The notes beneath the pieces are model-generated. The model did no database searches and was not told the origin of the DNA. It was given only the letters and a program-made list of their open reading frames with translations. Of a DNA stretch of 64,000 nucleotides, positions 41,840 through 50,686 are shown one piece after another. Position numbers and translations under genes: made by a program. This DNA is from Glacieibacterium sp038210595 (GTDB lineage Bacteria > Pseudomonadota > Alphaproteobacteria > Sphingomonadales > Sphingomonadaceae), in assembly GCA_038210595.1 (NCBI GenBank), contig JBBQWN010000001.1:1-64000 (forward strand), read 5' to 3'. Position 1 is the first letter of the stretch; each line of letters opens with the position of its first letter.

Positions 41840-43654
41840 CTACTCCGCCGCCTGCAGCTGCTCGGCCTCCGCCTCCGCCTGCTGCAGCGTCCACATCTCG
41901 GCGTAACGCCCGGCGCGGGCCAGCAGGGCGGCGTGGCTGCCGCGTTCGACGATGCGGCCGGCATCCATCACGATAATCTCGTCGGCGTCGGTGACGGTCG
42001 ACAGGCGGTGCGCGATGACAAGCGTCGTCCGCCGCGCCGCGACGTCGTGCAGAGCGTCCTGGATGTCGGCCTCGGTGGCGCTGTCGAGCGCGCTGGTCGC
42101 CTCGTCGAGGATCAGCAGCGCCGGGTCCTTAAGGATGGTGCGGGCGATGGCGACGCGCTGCTTCTCGCCGCCCGACAGTTTCAGGCCGCGCTCGCCGACG
42201 GTGGTCGCGTAGCCGTCGGGCAGCGACAGGATGAAGTCGTGAATCGCCGCACCTTTCGCCGCCGCCTCGATCTCGGCCTGCGATGCGCCGATCCGTCCAT
42301 AGGCGATGTTGTAGCCGATGGTGTCGTTGAACAGCACGGTGTCCTGGGGGACGATGCCGATGCTCCGCCGCAGGCTGTCCTGCGTCACCGTGCGGATGTC
42401 CTGCCCGTCGATGGTCACCTGGCCGTCCGTGATGTCGTAGAAGCGGTAGAGGATGCGGCTCAGCGTCGACTTGCCCGCGCCCGAATGGCCGACCACCGCC
42501 AGCTTGTGCCCCGGCGCGATCTCGAACGACACGTCGTGGAGGATCTGGCGGCGCGGCTCATAGCTGAAGTCGACATGGTCGAACTTGACCCGCGCGCCCG
42601 CCAGCACCAGCGGCTTCGCGTCCGGCGCGTCGGCGATTTCCTGCGACGTATCGAGCAGGCCGAACATCTGCTCCATGTCGATCAGCCCCTGCTTGATCTC
42701 GCGGTAGACCATGCCGAGCATGTCGAGCGGCCGGAACAGCTGCGCCAGCAGGGTATTGACCAGCACCACGTCGCCGACGGTGAACTTGCCCTGGCTCCAG
42801 CCCCACACCGTGTACGCCATCGCGCCCGCCATCATCAGGTTGGTGATGATCGCCTGGCCTACGTTGAGGCTGGCCAGCGACACGGCGTTCTTGGTCGCGG
42901 CGTCGGTGTAGCGCTTGATGGCGACGCCGTAATTATGGTGCTCATGCACTTCGGCGTTGAAATACTTGACGGTTTCATAGTTTAGCAGCGAGTCGACGGC
43001 GCGCCCCACCGCCTTGTTGTCGCTGTCGACCATCTCGCGCCGCATGCGGTTGCGCCACTCGGTGACCCGGCTGGTGTAGAGGATGTACAGCGTCACCATG
43101 ACCAGGGTCGCGGCGACCAGCCCGGGGCCAAGCTTGACCCAGAAGATCACGCACACCGCGGTCAGCTCGAACACCGTCGGCACGATGTTGAACAGGATGA
43201 AGTAGAGCATCGTGTCGATCGACTTGGTGCCGCGCTCGACGATGCGGGTCAGCGCGCCCGTCCGCCGCTCGAGATGATAGCGCAGCGACAGACGGTGGAT
43301 GTGCGCGAACACGTCCTGGCTGAGGTGCCGCGCCGCGGTCTGGCCGACGGTCTCGAAGACCGCGTTGCGCAGGTTGTCGAACAGCACGCCGCCAAAGCGC
43401 GCGCCTGCATAGGCGACGACCAGCGCGATGGCGATTGTCGCCGGGCCGGTGACCGGGCCCGACATGCGGTCGATCGCGGCCTTGTAGGCGAACGGCATCA
43501 GCAGCGTCGTCGCCTTGGCGAGCAGCACCAGCAGCATCGCCGCGACGACGCGCAGCCGCAGCTTCGGCGCGTCCGCCGGCCACAGGTAGGGCAGGAAGCG
43601 GCGCAGCGTCTTGATGTCGGGATTGCCGGGCGTCGTGGCGGTCTGGTCTCTCAT
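41840..43654 (-). CDS. Atm1/HMT1-type ABC exporter (fused permease-ATPase)
   Basis: A 604-residue half-transporter. The six-helix domain (about residues 35-330) includes TGALTRIVERGTKSIDTMLY, DSLLNYETVKYFNAEVHEHH and FRPLDMLGMVYREIKQGLID, which are Atm1-specific. The ATPase has Walker A VVGHSGAGKSTLSRILYRFY, signature KLSGGEKQRVAIARTIL, Walker B ALLILDEATSALDS and switch VIAHRLSTV. Bacterial Atm1 proteins export glutathione conjugates or glutathione-bound metal. The ATG is at 43654; the open extension to 43792 is not conserved. Confidence 0.92.
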   Translation of the reverse strand: MRDQTATTPGNPDIKTLRRFLPYLWPADAPKLRLRVVAAMLLVLLAKATTLLMPFAYKAAIDRMSGPVTGPATIAIALVVAYAGARFGGVLFDNLRNAVFETVGQTAARHLSQDVFAHIHRLSLRYHLERRTGALTRIVERGTKSIDTMLYFILFNIVPTVFELTAVCVIFWVKLGPGLVAATLVMVTLYILYTSRVTEWRNRMRREMVDSDNKAVGRAVDSLLNYETVKYFNAEVHEHHNYGVAIKRYTDAATKNAVSLASLNVGQAIITNLMMAGAMAYTVWGWSQGKFTVGDVVLVNTLLAQLFRPLDMLGMVYREIKQGLIDMEQMFGLLDTSQEIADAPDAKPLVLAGARVKFDHVDFSYEPRRQILHDVSFEIAPGHKLAVVGHSGAGKSTLSRILYRFYDITDGQVTIDGQDIRTVTQDSLRRSIGIVPQDTVLFNDTIGYNIAYGRIGASQAEIEAAAKGAAIHDFILSLPDGYATTVGERGLKLSGGEKQRVAIARTILKDPALLILDEATSALDSATEADIQDALHDVAARRTTLVIAHRLSTVTDADEIIVMDAGRIVERGSHAALLARAGRYAEMWTLQQAEAEAEQLQAAE

Positions 43655-43715
43655 GCCCGTCCTAAATGGCCCGCATGGCCCGCCGCCACAACCCGGCACG
43701 CCGTCGCGCCGACGC

Positions 43716-43740
43716 GGAACCGCAACGACCCTGATTTGTT
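43716..43740 (+). promoter_or_regulatory. Candidate EcfG general-stress promoter
   Basis: GGAAC (43716-43720), a 16-base spacer and TGTT (43737-43740) closely match the alphaproteobacterial EcfG consensus GGAAC-N16/17-CGTT. It lies 23 bases upstream of the start of the small secreted protein gene at 43764, which itself has a strong AAGGAG ribosome site (43751-43756). Found by eye. Confidence 0.45.
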
Positions 43741-43763
43741 TATCGGTTTGAAGGAGCGAAGCG

Positions 43764-43994
43764 ATGAACCCGGCACTGATCGTGATGGCCATTCTGGGTT
43801 GCGCCGACGGCGGCGACCAGTGCCAGACCGTTCAGCTCGCGCCGACCCGCTTCGAGACCGTCGCCGCCTGCAACGCCGCCGCCGAAGCGACGCTGAACCG
43901 CTACACCAACCTCGCCTATCCGGTCATCGCCGTGCGCTGCCAGAAGGCGGCGGGCCCGACGTTGGTTGCAGCGGACGCGACGCCGGCGGGCTGA
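43764..43994 (+). CDS. Small exported cysteine-containing protein
   Basis: A 76-residue protein. A short hydrophobic start MNPALIVMAILGCADGGDQC may be a weak signal, and cysteines lie at ILGC, DQCQTV, AACNAA and VRCQKA. The phrase TRFETVAACNAAAEATLNRY recurs in small sphingomonad proteins of unknown role as far as I remember. The ribosome site AAGGAG is excellent. A candidate EcfG promoter upstream suggests stress control. No partner gene. Confidence 0.72.
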   Translation: MNPALIVMAILGCADGGDQCQTVQLAPTRFETVAACNAAAEATLNRYTNLAYPVIAVRCQKAAGPTLVAADATPAG

Positions 43995-44257
43995 GCCGCC
44001 CGGCAGGCGCGTTAGCGGGCGGCACCCGCCCATTCACGGACGTTTCGCGCACCTCGCCCGCATCCCGGAAGCGGCCACCCGTTCAGCTGAGACGGTAGCG
44101 CCCACTTCACGCTTTCAGTTCGTGACGCTGCCTTCGCCACTGTGGGCAATGGACGCCTCTACCGGAAATGGGTTGGACGCCCCCGAAGTGCGTCGAGTGG
44201 CCTATTTCGCTGGTGCCTGATAAGCGCCGGTGTCGACTACACGATGGAAGACAGCAA

Positions 44258-44932
44258 ATGTCTCAACGTTTTATCGCACTTGTCATGTTGATAACTCTCT
44301 CTGCCTGTAATGAGGATGCACCCGACCGCCCGAGTCTCATCGCTCAGCGGGTTGGCAAATATGTTTACGTGTTCGACCCTCGGTCAGTGGAAAACGTCTA
44401 CGGGACAGATGATGGGAGAAACGCTGTTATTCGGCTCGGCCTGAGATTACCTGGACTTACGCAATTTCATGATCTACCTCACGCAACTGGTGACGATGTT
44501 ATCCACATCTCATTCCTACCAGACACTGGACCCCCGATCCTCGGCCCGGACGACTATAAGAAGTTGTTTAGTTCCTGGTCGAAGCCCTCGCATTTAGTAG
44601 CGTCAAAATATGGCTTGAACGAATTGCTCCCGACCGTTCCGGAGGGTTCGAGACTTCTATTCCCAGCAGATGGGCGGCGCGCACTGATACAGTGTTCCAA
44701 GGCCACAACTTCGTTTCACGGCTCATGCGATTATGATTCCCGCTTCGAGGATCTTCGCGTGAACCTACACTTCTCCGCCCGGTGCCTCCCCTACTGGCGA
44801 GAGATAGAAAAAGAATCGACTGATTTAATAAAAAAATCTCGCGGGCGTTTGGCTCCGCGTAGGACTGTCTCCGCGAGGACTGATGAGAAGAATTTCTGCA
44901 TCGACGCTCCTCATCGAGGGTCGATAAATTGA
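44258..44932 (+). CDS. Hypothetical lipoprotein in a low-GC patch
   Basis: A 224-residue protein starting MSQRFIALVMLITLSACNED, a lipoprotein signal with lipobox LSAC. The remainder is beta-rich with LRLPGLTQFHDLPHATGDDV, HISFLPDTGPPILGPDDYKK and four later cysteines; I recognise no family. Codon use is far less GC-biased than in neighbours (many A/T third positions), pointing to recent acquisition. The ATG at 44258 is chosen for the signal; an extension to 44168 lacks one. Confidence 0.65.
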   Translation: MSQRFIALVMLITLSACNEDAPDRPSLIAQRVGKYVYVFDPRSVENVYGTDDGRNAVIRLGLRLPGLTQFHDLPHATGDDVIHISFLPDTGPPILGPDDYKKLFSSWSKPSHLVASKYGLNELLPTVPEGSRLLFPADGRRALIQCSKATTSFHGSCDYDSRFEDLRVNLHFSARCLPYWREIEKESTDLIKKSRGRLAPRRTVSARTDEKNFCIDAPHRGSIN

Positions 44933-45241
44933 TAGCGTGAGCCGATAGACTTTCCTATGCAAGTCGATGTTCGCTCGCGGCACAGTTCGACGCCCCATAG
45001 GCTAGAGGAGGTTACTAAGCTGGGTAAACGAGGGCCGTCATCGATACGCGGCGCGGGCCTCAGAATATCAAATATGACGCACGTAGCTTTCAACTCTCCG
45101 CATGAACGCGCGGCGCTTAAACGCAGCAATAATGCAGCAGCAACAATGCAACAGCTTGAGCCTCCAATATTGCAACGTGCGCCCTGAAAGCGGTCAGTCC
45201 GCTTTCCACCCATCCCGAACATTCGGTACGAGCGCCATGTC
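44933..45241. other. Intergenic low-GC region, no gene recognised
   Basis: The 309 bases between the lipoprotein gene and the 3' end of prs have the same lower GC as the lipoprotein gene. A leftward frame of 103 codons spans the gap but has no start signal, motif or third-position bias. I see no terminator or repeat. Confidence 0.45.
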
Positions 45242-46180
45242 CTAGTCGAACAGGCTCGACACCGAGCTCTCTTCGCTCGTCCGCCGCATCGCCTCGGCGA
45301 ACAGTGGCGCGACGGTGATGATGCGGATCTTGCCCGCCGCCTTGACCGCGGCCAGCGGCGCGATCGAGTCGGTGATCACCAGTTCGGTCAGCGCGCTGCC
45401 GTCGACCCGCGCCACCGCGCCGCCCGACAGCACGCCGTGGGTGACATAGGCGGTGACGCCCGCCGCCCCGGCCTCGGCCAGTGCCGCGGCGGCGTTGCAC
45501 AGCGTGCCGGCAGAATCGACGATGTCGTCGACCAGCACGCACATCCGGCCCTCGACGTCGCCGATGATGTTCATGACTTCGGACTCGCCCGGCTTCTCGC
45601 GGCGCTTGTCGACGATCGCCAGGGGCGCATTGCCCAGCCGCTTGGCGAGCGCGCGGGCGCGCACGACGCCGCCGACATCGGGCGACACAACGGTCAGCGG
45701 CGCATCCTTGCCCAGCCGCGCCTCGATATCCGCGCTCATCACCGGGGCGGCGAACAGATTGTCGGTCGGGATGTCGAAGAAGCCCTGGATCTGCCCGGCG
45801 TGGAGATCGACCGACAGCACCCGGTCGGCGCCGGCCACGGTGATCATGTTGGCGACCAGCTTCGCCGAAATCGGCGTGCGTGACCCGGATTTCCGGTCCT
45901 GCCGGGCATAGCCGAAATACGGCACCACCGCCGTGATCCGCCGCGCCGACGCCCGCCGCAGCGCGTCGATGCAGATCAGCAGTTCCATAAGATTGTCGTT
46001 GGCGGGCGCGCCGGTCGACTGGACGACGAAAACATCCTCGCCGCGCACGTTCTCGTGGATTTCGACGAACACTTCCTCGTCGGCGAAGCGCCGCACGCTG
46101 GCCTTGGTCAGCGGCAGGTCGAGATAGGCCGCGATCGCCGTCGCCAGTTCGAGGTTGCTGTTGCCGGCGAGTATTTTCAC
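45242..46180 (-). CDS. prs: Ribose-phosphate pyrophosphokinase
   Basis: A 312-residue enzyme making PRPP for nucleotide, histidine and tryptophan synthesis. VKILAGNSNLELATAIAAYL, FADEEVFVEIHENVRGEDVF, DLHAGQIQGFFDIPTDNLFA and the PRPP-binding loop CVLVDDIVDSAGTLCNAA are canonical. The GTG at 46180 gives the usual N-terminus; open sequence to 47362 is antisense to gmd. Divergent from gmd with 141 bases between starts. Confidence 0.95.
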   Translation of the reverse strand: MKILAGNSNLELATAIAAYLDLPLTKASVRRFADEEVFVEIHENVRGEDVFVVQSTGAPANDNLMELLICIDALRRASARRITAVVPYFGYARQDRKSGSRTPISAKLVANMITVAGADRVLSVDLHAGQIQGFFDIPTDNLFAAPVMSADIEARLGKDAPLTVVSPDVGGVVRARALAKRLGNAPLAIVDKRREKPGESEVMNIIGDVEGRMCVLVDDIVDSAGTLCNAAAALAEAGAAGVTAYVTHGVLSGGAVARVDGSALTELVITDSIAPLAAVKAAGKIRIITVAPLFAEAMRRTSEESSVSSLFD

Positions 46181-46321
46181 GTGTGTCTGCCCCTGCGACC
46201 CGGCCGCATCCCTAGCGGGGCCGTCACCGCGCGGCAACAAACTTGGGCCGCGCCCCAAAATGGACAGAAGCGCCCGCGGCTTGCTAGAGGGCCGCTCCCC
46301 CGAGGCTGCCCGGACGTTCCC

Positions 46322-47371
46322 TTGACCAAGACTGCGCTCATTACCGGCGTCACCGGCCAGGACGGCGCGTATCTGTCCGAACTGCTGCTCGCCAAGGGCT
46401 ATGTCGTCCACGGCGTCAAGCGCCGGTCGAGCAGCTTCAACACCGCCCGCGTCGATCATTTGTACCACGACCCGCACGAGGGGCAGACGCGGTTCTTCCT
46501 GCACCACGGCGACATGACCGACGCGACCAACCTGATCCGGCTGGTGCAGGAGACGCAGCCCGACGAGATCTACAACCTCGCCGCGCAAAGCCACGTCCAG
46601 GTCAGTTTCGAGACGCCGGAATATACCGCCAACGCCGACGGCATCGGCACGCTCAGGCTGCTCGAGGCGATCCGCATCCTGGGCCGCGAGAAGCTGACCC
46701 GCTTCTACCAGGCCTCGACGTCCGAGCTGTACGGGCTGGTGCAGGCGGTGCCGCAGTCGGAGACGACGCCCTTCTACCCGCGCAGCCCCTACGCCGCGGC
46801 GAAGCTGTACGCCTATTGGATCACGGTGAACTACCGCGAGGCCTACGGCATCCACGCCACCAACGGCATATTGTTCAACCACGAGAGCCCGCTGCGCGGC
46901 GAGACCTTCGTGACCCGCAAGATCACGCGGGCGGTGGCCGCGATCGAGGCCGGCACGCAGGCGACGCTCTACCTCGGCAACCTCGATGCGCAGCGCGACT
47001 GGGGCCATGCGCGCGACTATGTCGAGGGCATGTGGCGGATCGTCCAGCACGAGACGCCCGAGGACTGGGTGCTCGCCACCGGCGTCACCACGCCCGTCCG
47101 CCGCTTCGTGGAGCTGGCCTTCGCCGAGATCGGCCGCACGATCGAATGGTCGGGCACCGGCGTCGACGAGACCGGCACCTGCGCCGCCACCGGCGCGGTC
47201 GTGGTCAAGGTCGACCCGCGCTACTTCCGCCCGACCGAGGTCGACCTGCTGCTCGGCGACCCAACCAAGGCGCGGACCCGGCTGGGCTGGGAAGCGACGA
47301 CCTCGCTGGAGCAATTGGTCAGGGAAATGGTCGCCAGCGACCGCGCCGCCGCCGCCCGCCACAACGCATGA
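46322..47371 (+). CDS. gmd: GDP-mannose 4,6-dehydratase
   Basis: A 349-residue short-chain dehydrogenase-type enzyme turning GDP-mannose into GDP-4-keto-6-deoxymannose. NADP loop ITGVTGQDGAYLSELLL, HGVKRRSSSFNTARVDHLY, catalytic YQASTSELYG and the Tyr-x-x-x-Lys in SPYAAAKLYAYW, NHESPLRGETFVTRKI and GNLDAQRDWGHARDYVEGMW identify it. A TTG start at 46322 gives the family N-terminus. First gene of a GDP-fucose operon. Confidence 0.94.
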   Translation: MTKTALITGVTGQDGAYLSELLLAKGYVVHGVKRRSSSFNTARVDHLYHDPHEGQTRFFLHHGDMTDATNLIRLVQETQPDEIYNLAAQSHVQVSFETPEYTANADGIGTLRLLEAIRILGREKLTRFYQASTSELYGLVQAVPQSETTPFYPRSPYAAAKLYAYWITVNYREAYGIHATNGILFNHESPLRGETFVTRKITRAVAAIEAGTQATLYLGNLDAQRDWGHARDYVEGMWRIVQHETPEDWVLATGVTTPVRRFVELAFAEIGRTIEWSGTGVDETGTCAATGAVVVKVDPRYFRPTEVDLLLGDPTKARTRLGWEATTSLEQLVREMVASDRAAAARHNA

Positions 47372-48309
47372 CGAACGGGGCTGACCTCGCCGGCAAGCGC
47401 ATCTGGGTCGCGGGCCACCGCGGCATGGTCGGCAGCGCGCTGGTCCGGCGGCTGGCGTCCGAGCCTTGCGAAATCCTGACCGCGGACCGCAGCGTCCTCG
47501 ACCTCACCCGCCAGGCCGAGGTCGAGGCGTGGGTGGCGGACGCCCGCCCCGACATCGTCGTGCTCGCCGCCGCCCGCGTCGGGGGCATTGCCGCCAATGC
47601 CGCGCGGCCGCTCGACTTCCTGCTCGACAACCTCGTCATCGAGACCAACGTGCTGAGCGCCGCCGACAAGGCCGGGGTCGACCGGCTGCTGTTCCTCGGC
47701 AGCAGCTGCATCTACCCCAAGCTCGCGCCCCAGCCGATCCGCGAGGACGCGCTGCTGACCGGCCCGCTGGAGCCGACCAACGAATGGTATGCGGTCGCCA
47801 AGATCGCCGGCATCAAGCTGGCCCAGGCCTACCGCGCCCAGAAGGGCCGCGACTATATCAGCGCGATGCCGACCAACCTCTACGGGCCCGGCGACAATTA
47901 CGACCTCGAGTCGAGCCACGTCATCCCGGCGCTGCTGAGGAAGGCGGTCGAGGCGCGAGACGCGGGCGCGGACACGATGACGGTGTGGGGTTCGGGCACG
48001 CCGCGCCGCGAGTTCATGCACGTCGACGACCTGGCGGACGCGCTGGTCTTCCTGCTCAAGGGCTATTCGGAAGCCGAGCATATCAACATCGGCGTCGGTG
48101 ACGACGTGACCATCGCCGAACTGGCGCAGACGGTCTGCGACGTCGTCGGCTTCACCGGCGAACTGGTGTTCGACACCGCGCGACCCGACGGCACGCCCCG
48201 CAAGCTGATGGACTCGTCGCGCCTGACCGCGCTCGGCTGGCGGCCCCGCATCGGCCTGCGCGCGGGGCTGGCGGATGCGCTGACGGCGTTCGAGGCGGCG
48301 CGCGGGTGA
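47368..48309 (+). CDS. fcl: GDP-L-fucose synthase
   Basis: A 313-residue epimerase/reductase completing GDP-L-fucose from the Gmd product. VAGHRGMVGSALVRRL, LAAARVGGIAANAARPLDFL, LGSSCIYPKLAPQPI, Tyr-x-x-x-Lys in NEWYAVAKIAGIKL and PTNLYGPGDNYDLESSHVIP are diagnostic. ATGA overlap with gmd and GTGA overlap with the glycosyltransferase. GDP-fucose would feed surface glycans. Confidence 0.95.
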   Translation: MTNGADLAGKRIWVAGHRGMVGSALVRRLASEPCEILTADRSVLDLTRQAEVEAWVADARPDIVVLAAARVGGIAANAARPLDFLLDNLVIETNVLSAADKAGVDRLLFLGSSCIYPKLAPQPIREDALLTGPLEPTNEWYAVAKIAGIKLAQAYRAQKGRDYISAMPTNLYGPGDNYDLESSHVIPALLRKAVEARDAGADTMTVWGSGTPRREFMHVDDLADALVFLLKGYSEAEHINIGVGDDVTIAELAQTVCDVVGFTGELVFDTARPDGTPRKLMDSSRLTALGWRPRIGLRAGLADALTAFEAARG

Positions 48310-49097
48310 AAATCAGCGTCGTCACCGTCGCCTATAACGCCGCCGCCACCATCGCCGACACGCTGCGCTCGGTCGCGGCGCAGGCCGGCGATGTCGAGCA
48401 TATCGTCATCGACGGCGGCTCCACCGACGGCACCGCCGATCTCGTCACCGCCCACGCCCGGCCGGGCACGGTGTTCGTCAGCGAGCCCGACGGCGGGCTC
48501 TATGATGCGATGAACAAGGGCCGCGCGCGCGCCACCGGTGGGATCATCGGCTTCCTCAACGCCGACGATTTCTTTTGCCGCACCGACGCCGCGCAGCTGA
48601 TCGCCACCGCGGCTGGGGCCAACCCGGGCGCGTCGGCAGTGTCGGGCGGCGTCGCCATCGTCGCGGCCGCCGACCCGGCAAGGCTGCGCCGCGCCTATCC
48701 CGCCAGCCCGTTCGCGCCGTGGATGCTGCGTTTCGCGCACATGCCGCCGCACCCCGGCTTCTACACCCGCGCCGCCGCCTTCGACCGCGTCGGCCCGTTC
48801 GACCCCGCGATCCGCAGCGGCGCCGATTTCGACTGGATGCTGCGCTTCTTCCGGCGCGAGCGGCTGACCGCCGTGCCGCTGGCCGCGACGCTGGTGACGA
48901 TGCGCGACGGCGGGCTATCGAACGACGGCTTCGGCAGCCGCCGCCGGATCAACGCCGAGGCGCGGGCCTCGCTGCGCCGCGCCGGGGTGGCGACCGCAGG
49001 CCCGCTGATCTGGTCGAAATACCTGCTCAAGGCGGCACAGCTGATCGCCCGCCCGCCGCAATGGCCCGCCCCGGCGGCGGTGCGCTGGACGCCGTGA
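48306..49097 (+). CDS. Family 2 glycosyltransferase (WcaA-like)
   Basis: A 263-residue soluble GT-A enzyme: ISVVTVAYNAAATIADTLRS, HIVIDGGSTDGTADLV, SEPDGGLYDAMNKGRARATG, IIGFLNADDFFC (DxD-type site). These phrases are those of the transferases linked to gmd-fcl colanic-type operons. It may add fucose or another sugar to an exopolysaccharide repeat. The operon ends abruptly: the next 150 bases (49098-49248) show no gene and lower GC begins. Confidence 0.9.
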   Translation: MKISVVTVAYNAAATIADTLRSVAAQAGDVEHIVIDGGSTDGTADLVTAHARPGTVFVSEPDGGLYDAMNKGRARATGGIIGFLNADDFFCRTDAAQLIATAAGANPGASAVSGGVAIVAAADPARLRRAYPASPFAPWMLRFAHMPPHPGFYTRAAAFDRVGPFDPAIRSGADFDWMLRFFRRERLTAVPLAATLVTMRDGGLSNDGFGSRRRINAEARASLRRAGVATAGPLIWSKYLLKAAQLIARPPQWPAPAAVRWTP

Positions 49098-49248
49098 TCC
49101 GCCCACCGAAGTCATCGACTATCTCGAGCCCTGGCGCGTGCGCGATCCAGAAAGCCGCGTCGAGAAATGGCGATCATTTCTGAATTGCTTTAAAACACAT
49201 CAACAACGCGATTTAGATCCACACAAGCAGCGACGGTCGAAGCGGTAG

Positions 49249-49902
49249 TTAAGGCTCTCCGACGGTCTTATCCTCTAAAGTCAATATAGCTGCCTTCGGT
49301 GTGATCCAATGCAAACTCTCATTTTCGCGGCTCAAGAAGAGTAGCGTCAGTGAGTAAAAGTGGCACTCATCGAAATCGCAGTCTACAAACGCAACTGCAA
49401 GCTGTGATATGACGTCGCGATCGATTTCGATGCAATCCACGTCGAACGTCGCGCAGTTTTTCATTTGGGGGAAAGGGAGCTGGTCGCCTGACCTCAGCCC
49501 TAGAACCGCAGTTCCTGGCCCAATTATCTCGCAGTTGACAAATTTTTTGCCGATGACTTTTTTCCGGCCAAGCGGTGCGAGATCACGCAGATAGAGCCGC
49601 TTGTTTTCGTAAACTCTTGCCATCGGGTCGAACAACGAACTGTCGCCAACCATCCTCTCGCGGCTTTTCGCCTCAATGCGCCAGAGCCGCGTGCGCGCGT
49701 TCAGCGCAAAAGCGGCGGACGACAAAACAAACGCCGAAAGGCCGGAGGTGAACCAGCCCCAAGCGCCGAATTGGCTAATCCAATGCACTCCCGTCGAAAG
49801 GTAGGCGCTCACAATAGCCACCAAGCTCGATGGAATAAGTGCCGAGAATGCGTAGGCGTTTGCCGCACGCCCAAACCAGCGATCAAAGTGCCCGTCTGCC
49901 AT
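49249..49902 (-). CDS. Hypothetical two-helix membrane protein in a low-GC patch
   Basis: A 217-residue protein starting MADGHFDRWFGRAANAYAFS. It has two helices (SALIPSSLVAIVSAYLSTGV; WFTSGLSAFVLSSAAFALNA) and then a cytosolic domain with alternating short beta units (KKFVNCEIIGPGTAVLGL, CATFDVDCIEIDRDVISQLA, FVDCDFDECHFYSLTLLFLS). The 'VxCxF/xxCxIxxxD' spacing hints at a small right-handed beta helix of pentapeptide type, unproved. Reading could start at TTG 49980. GC is lower than in neighbours; probably horizontally acquired. No known family. Confidence 0.6.
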   Translation of the reverse strand: MADGHFDRWFGRAANAYAFSALIPSSLVAIVSAYLSTGVHWISQFGAWGWFTSGLSAFVLSSAAFALNARTRLWRIEAKSRERMVGDSSLFDPMARVYENKRLYLRDLAPLGRKKVIGKKFVNCEIIGPGTAVLGLRSGDQLPFPQMKNCATFDVDCIEIDRDVISQLAVAFVDCDFDECHFYSLTLLFLSRENESLHWITPKAAILTLEDKTVGEP

Positions 49903-50124
49903 TCCGCGCACACTGCCCCAGCCGACGCCGGATGTGGAGTCGTTGCGGCGCCGATATTGAGCCCTCTCCAGATATCGCAAGGGATAGGCCCCAGTCTCGC
50001 CGATGTCGCAGGGGCTGCGAAGCTGAACGGCGACTGACGATCGCGTTCAGCCCCGGCGCACCTGAGCCGACGTAAAAGGTCTGCAACGGGCCGAATCGAT
50101 CGGCCGCAGACGAGAGGATCGGAC

Positions 50125-50610
50125 ATGATCGGCAAGTTCTTCATCAACACCGCCGTCGCGGTATCGGTGGCCGCGGCCGTGGTGCCGGCCGCCGCCAGCG
50201 CGCGCGACCACGACCGCTATGGCTATGACGACGGCCGCTATGACCGTGACGGCGACCGTTATGACCGTCGCGACGGCGACCGCTACGAGCGCCACGATCG
50301 TGGCCATCACTATGGCCAGTACCGCCGCAACTATTATACGCAGCCGCGCTACGGCTATGGCGGCGGCTATAACCGGGGCTATTACGGCCAGCAGGCCTAT
50401 GGCTATGGCCGCGACGACCGCCGCTATTACGGCCGTCGCGACGGTTATCGCTGCAACAGCGGCTCGACCGGCACCATCGTCGGCGCCATCGCCGGCGGCC
50501 TGATCGGCAACGGCATCGCCGGGCGCGGTGACCGCACGCTTGGCACGGTGCTCGGGGCTGGCAGCGGTGCGCTGGCGGGTCGCGCCATCGACCGCGGCGG
50601 CCGCTGCTGA
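50125..50610 (+). CDS. Tyr/Arg/Asp-rich exported protein with glycine-zipper tail
   Basis: A 161-residue exported protein with signal MIGKFFINTAVAVSVAAAVV (cleavage near ASA). A repetitive middle (residues 27-110) is built from degenerate RDGDRYDRRDG and YGxGYNRGYYG units. The C-terminal glycine-zipper 2TM segment is GTIVGAIAGGLIGNGIAGRG then TLGTVLGAGSGALAGRAI. Glycine-zipper proteins are envelope-associated, some outer-membrane lipoprotein-like; here no lipobox. Function unknown. Followed by a hairpin and the 39-residue protein gene. Confidence 0.85.
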   Translation: MIGKFFINTAVAVSVAAAVVPAAASARDHDRYGYDDGRYDRDGDRYDRRDGDRYERHDRGHHYGQYRRNYYTQPRYGYGGGYNRGYYGQQAYGYGRDDRRYYGRRDGYRCNSGSTGTIVGAIAGGLIGNGIAGRGDRTLGTVLGAGSGALAGRAIDRGGRC

Positions 50611-50625
50611 CGCTTCGCACTGAAC

Positions 50626-50653
50626 GGGGACCGGTCCGGAAAGGCCGGCCCCT
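50626..50653 (+). terminator. Possible terminator hairpin
   Basis: GGGGACCGG (50626-50634) can pair with CCGGCCCC (50644-50651) across about ten bases after the glycine-zipper gene, with one bulged or mismatched position. No T-run follows, so it may be an mRNA 3' stabiliser or weak terminator. Confidence 0.4.
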
Positions 50654-50686
50654 CGTCATGGTCCGGGGGGATCAGGGAGGCGTGCG

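Noticed and set aside
44911..45222. 103-codon leftward frame in the gap before prs
   Set aside because: No start signal, no motif and an odd composition; more likely chance in a lower-GC gap.
50200..50460. Short DNA repeats that at first suggest a CRISPR-like array
   Set aside because: The repeats are irregular, in frame and explained by repeated codons of the Tyr/Arg/Asp-rich protein. No spacer structure or cas gene is present.
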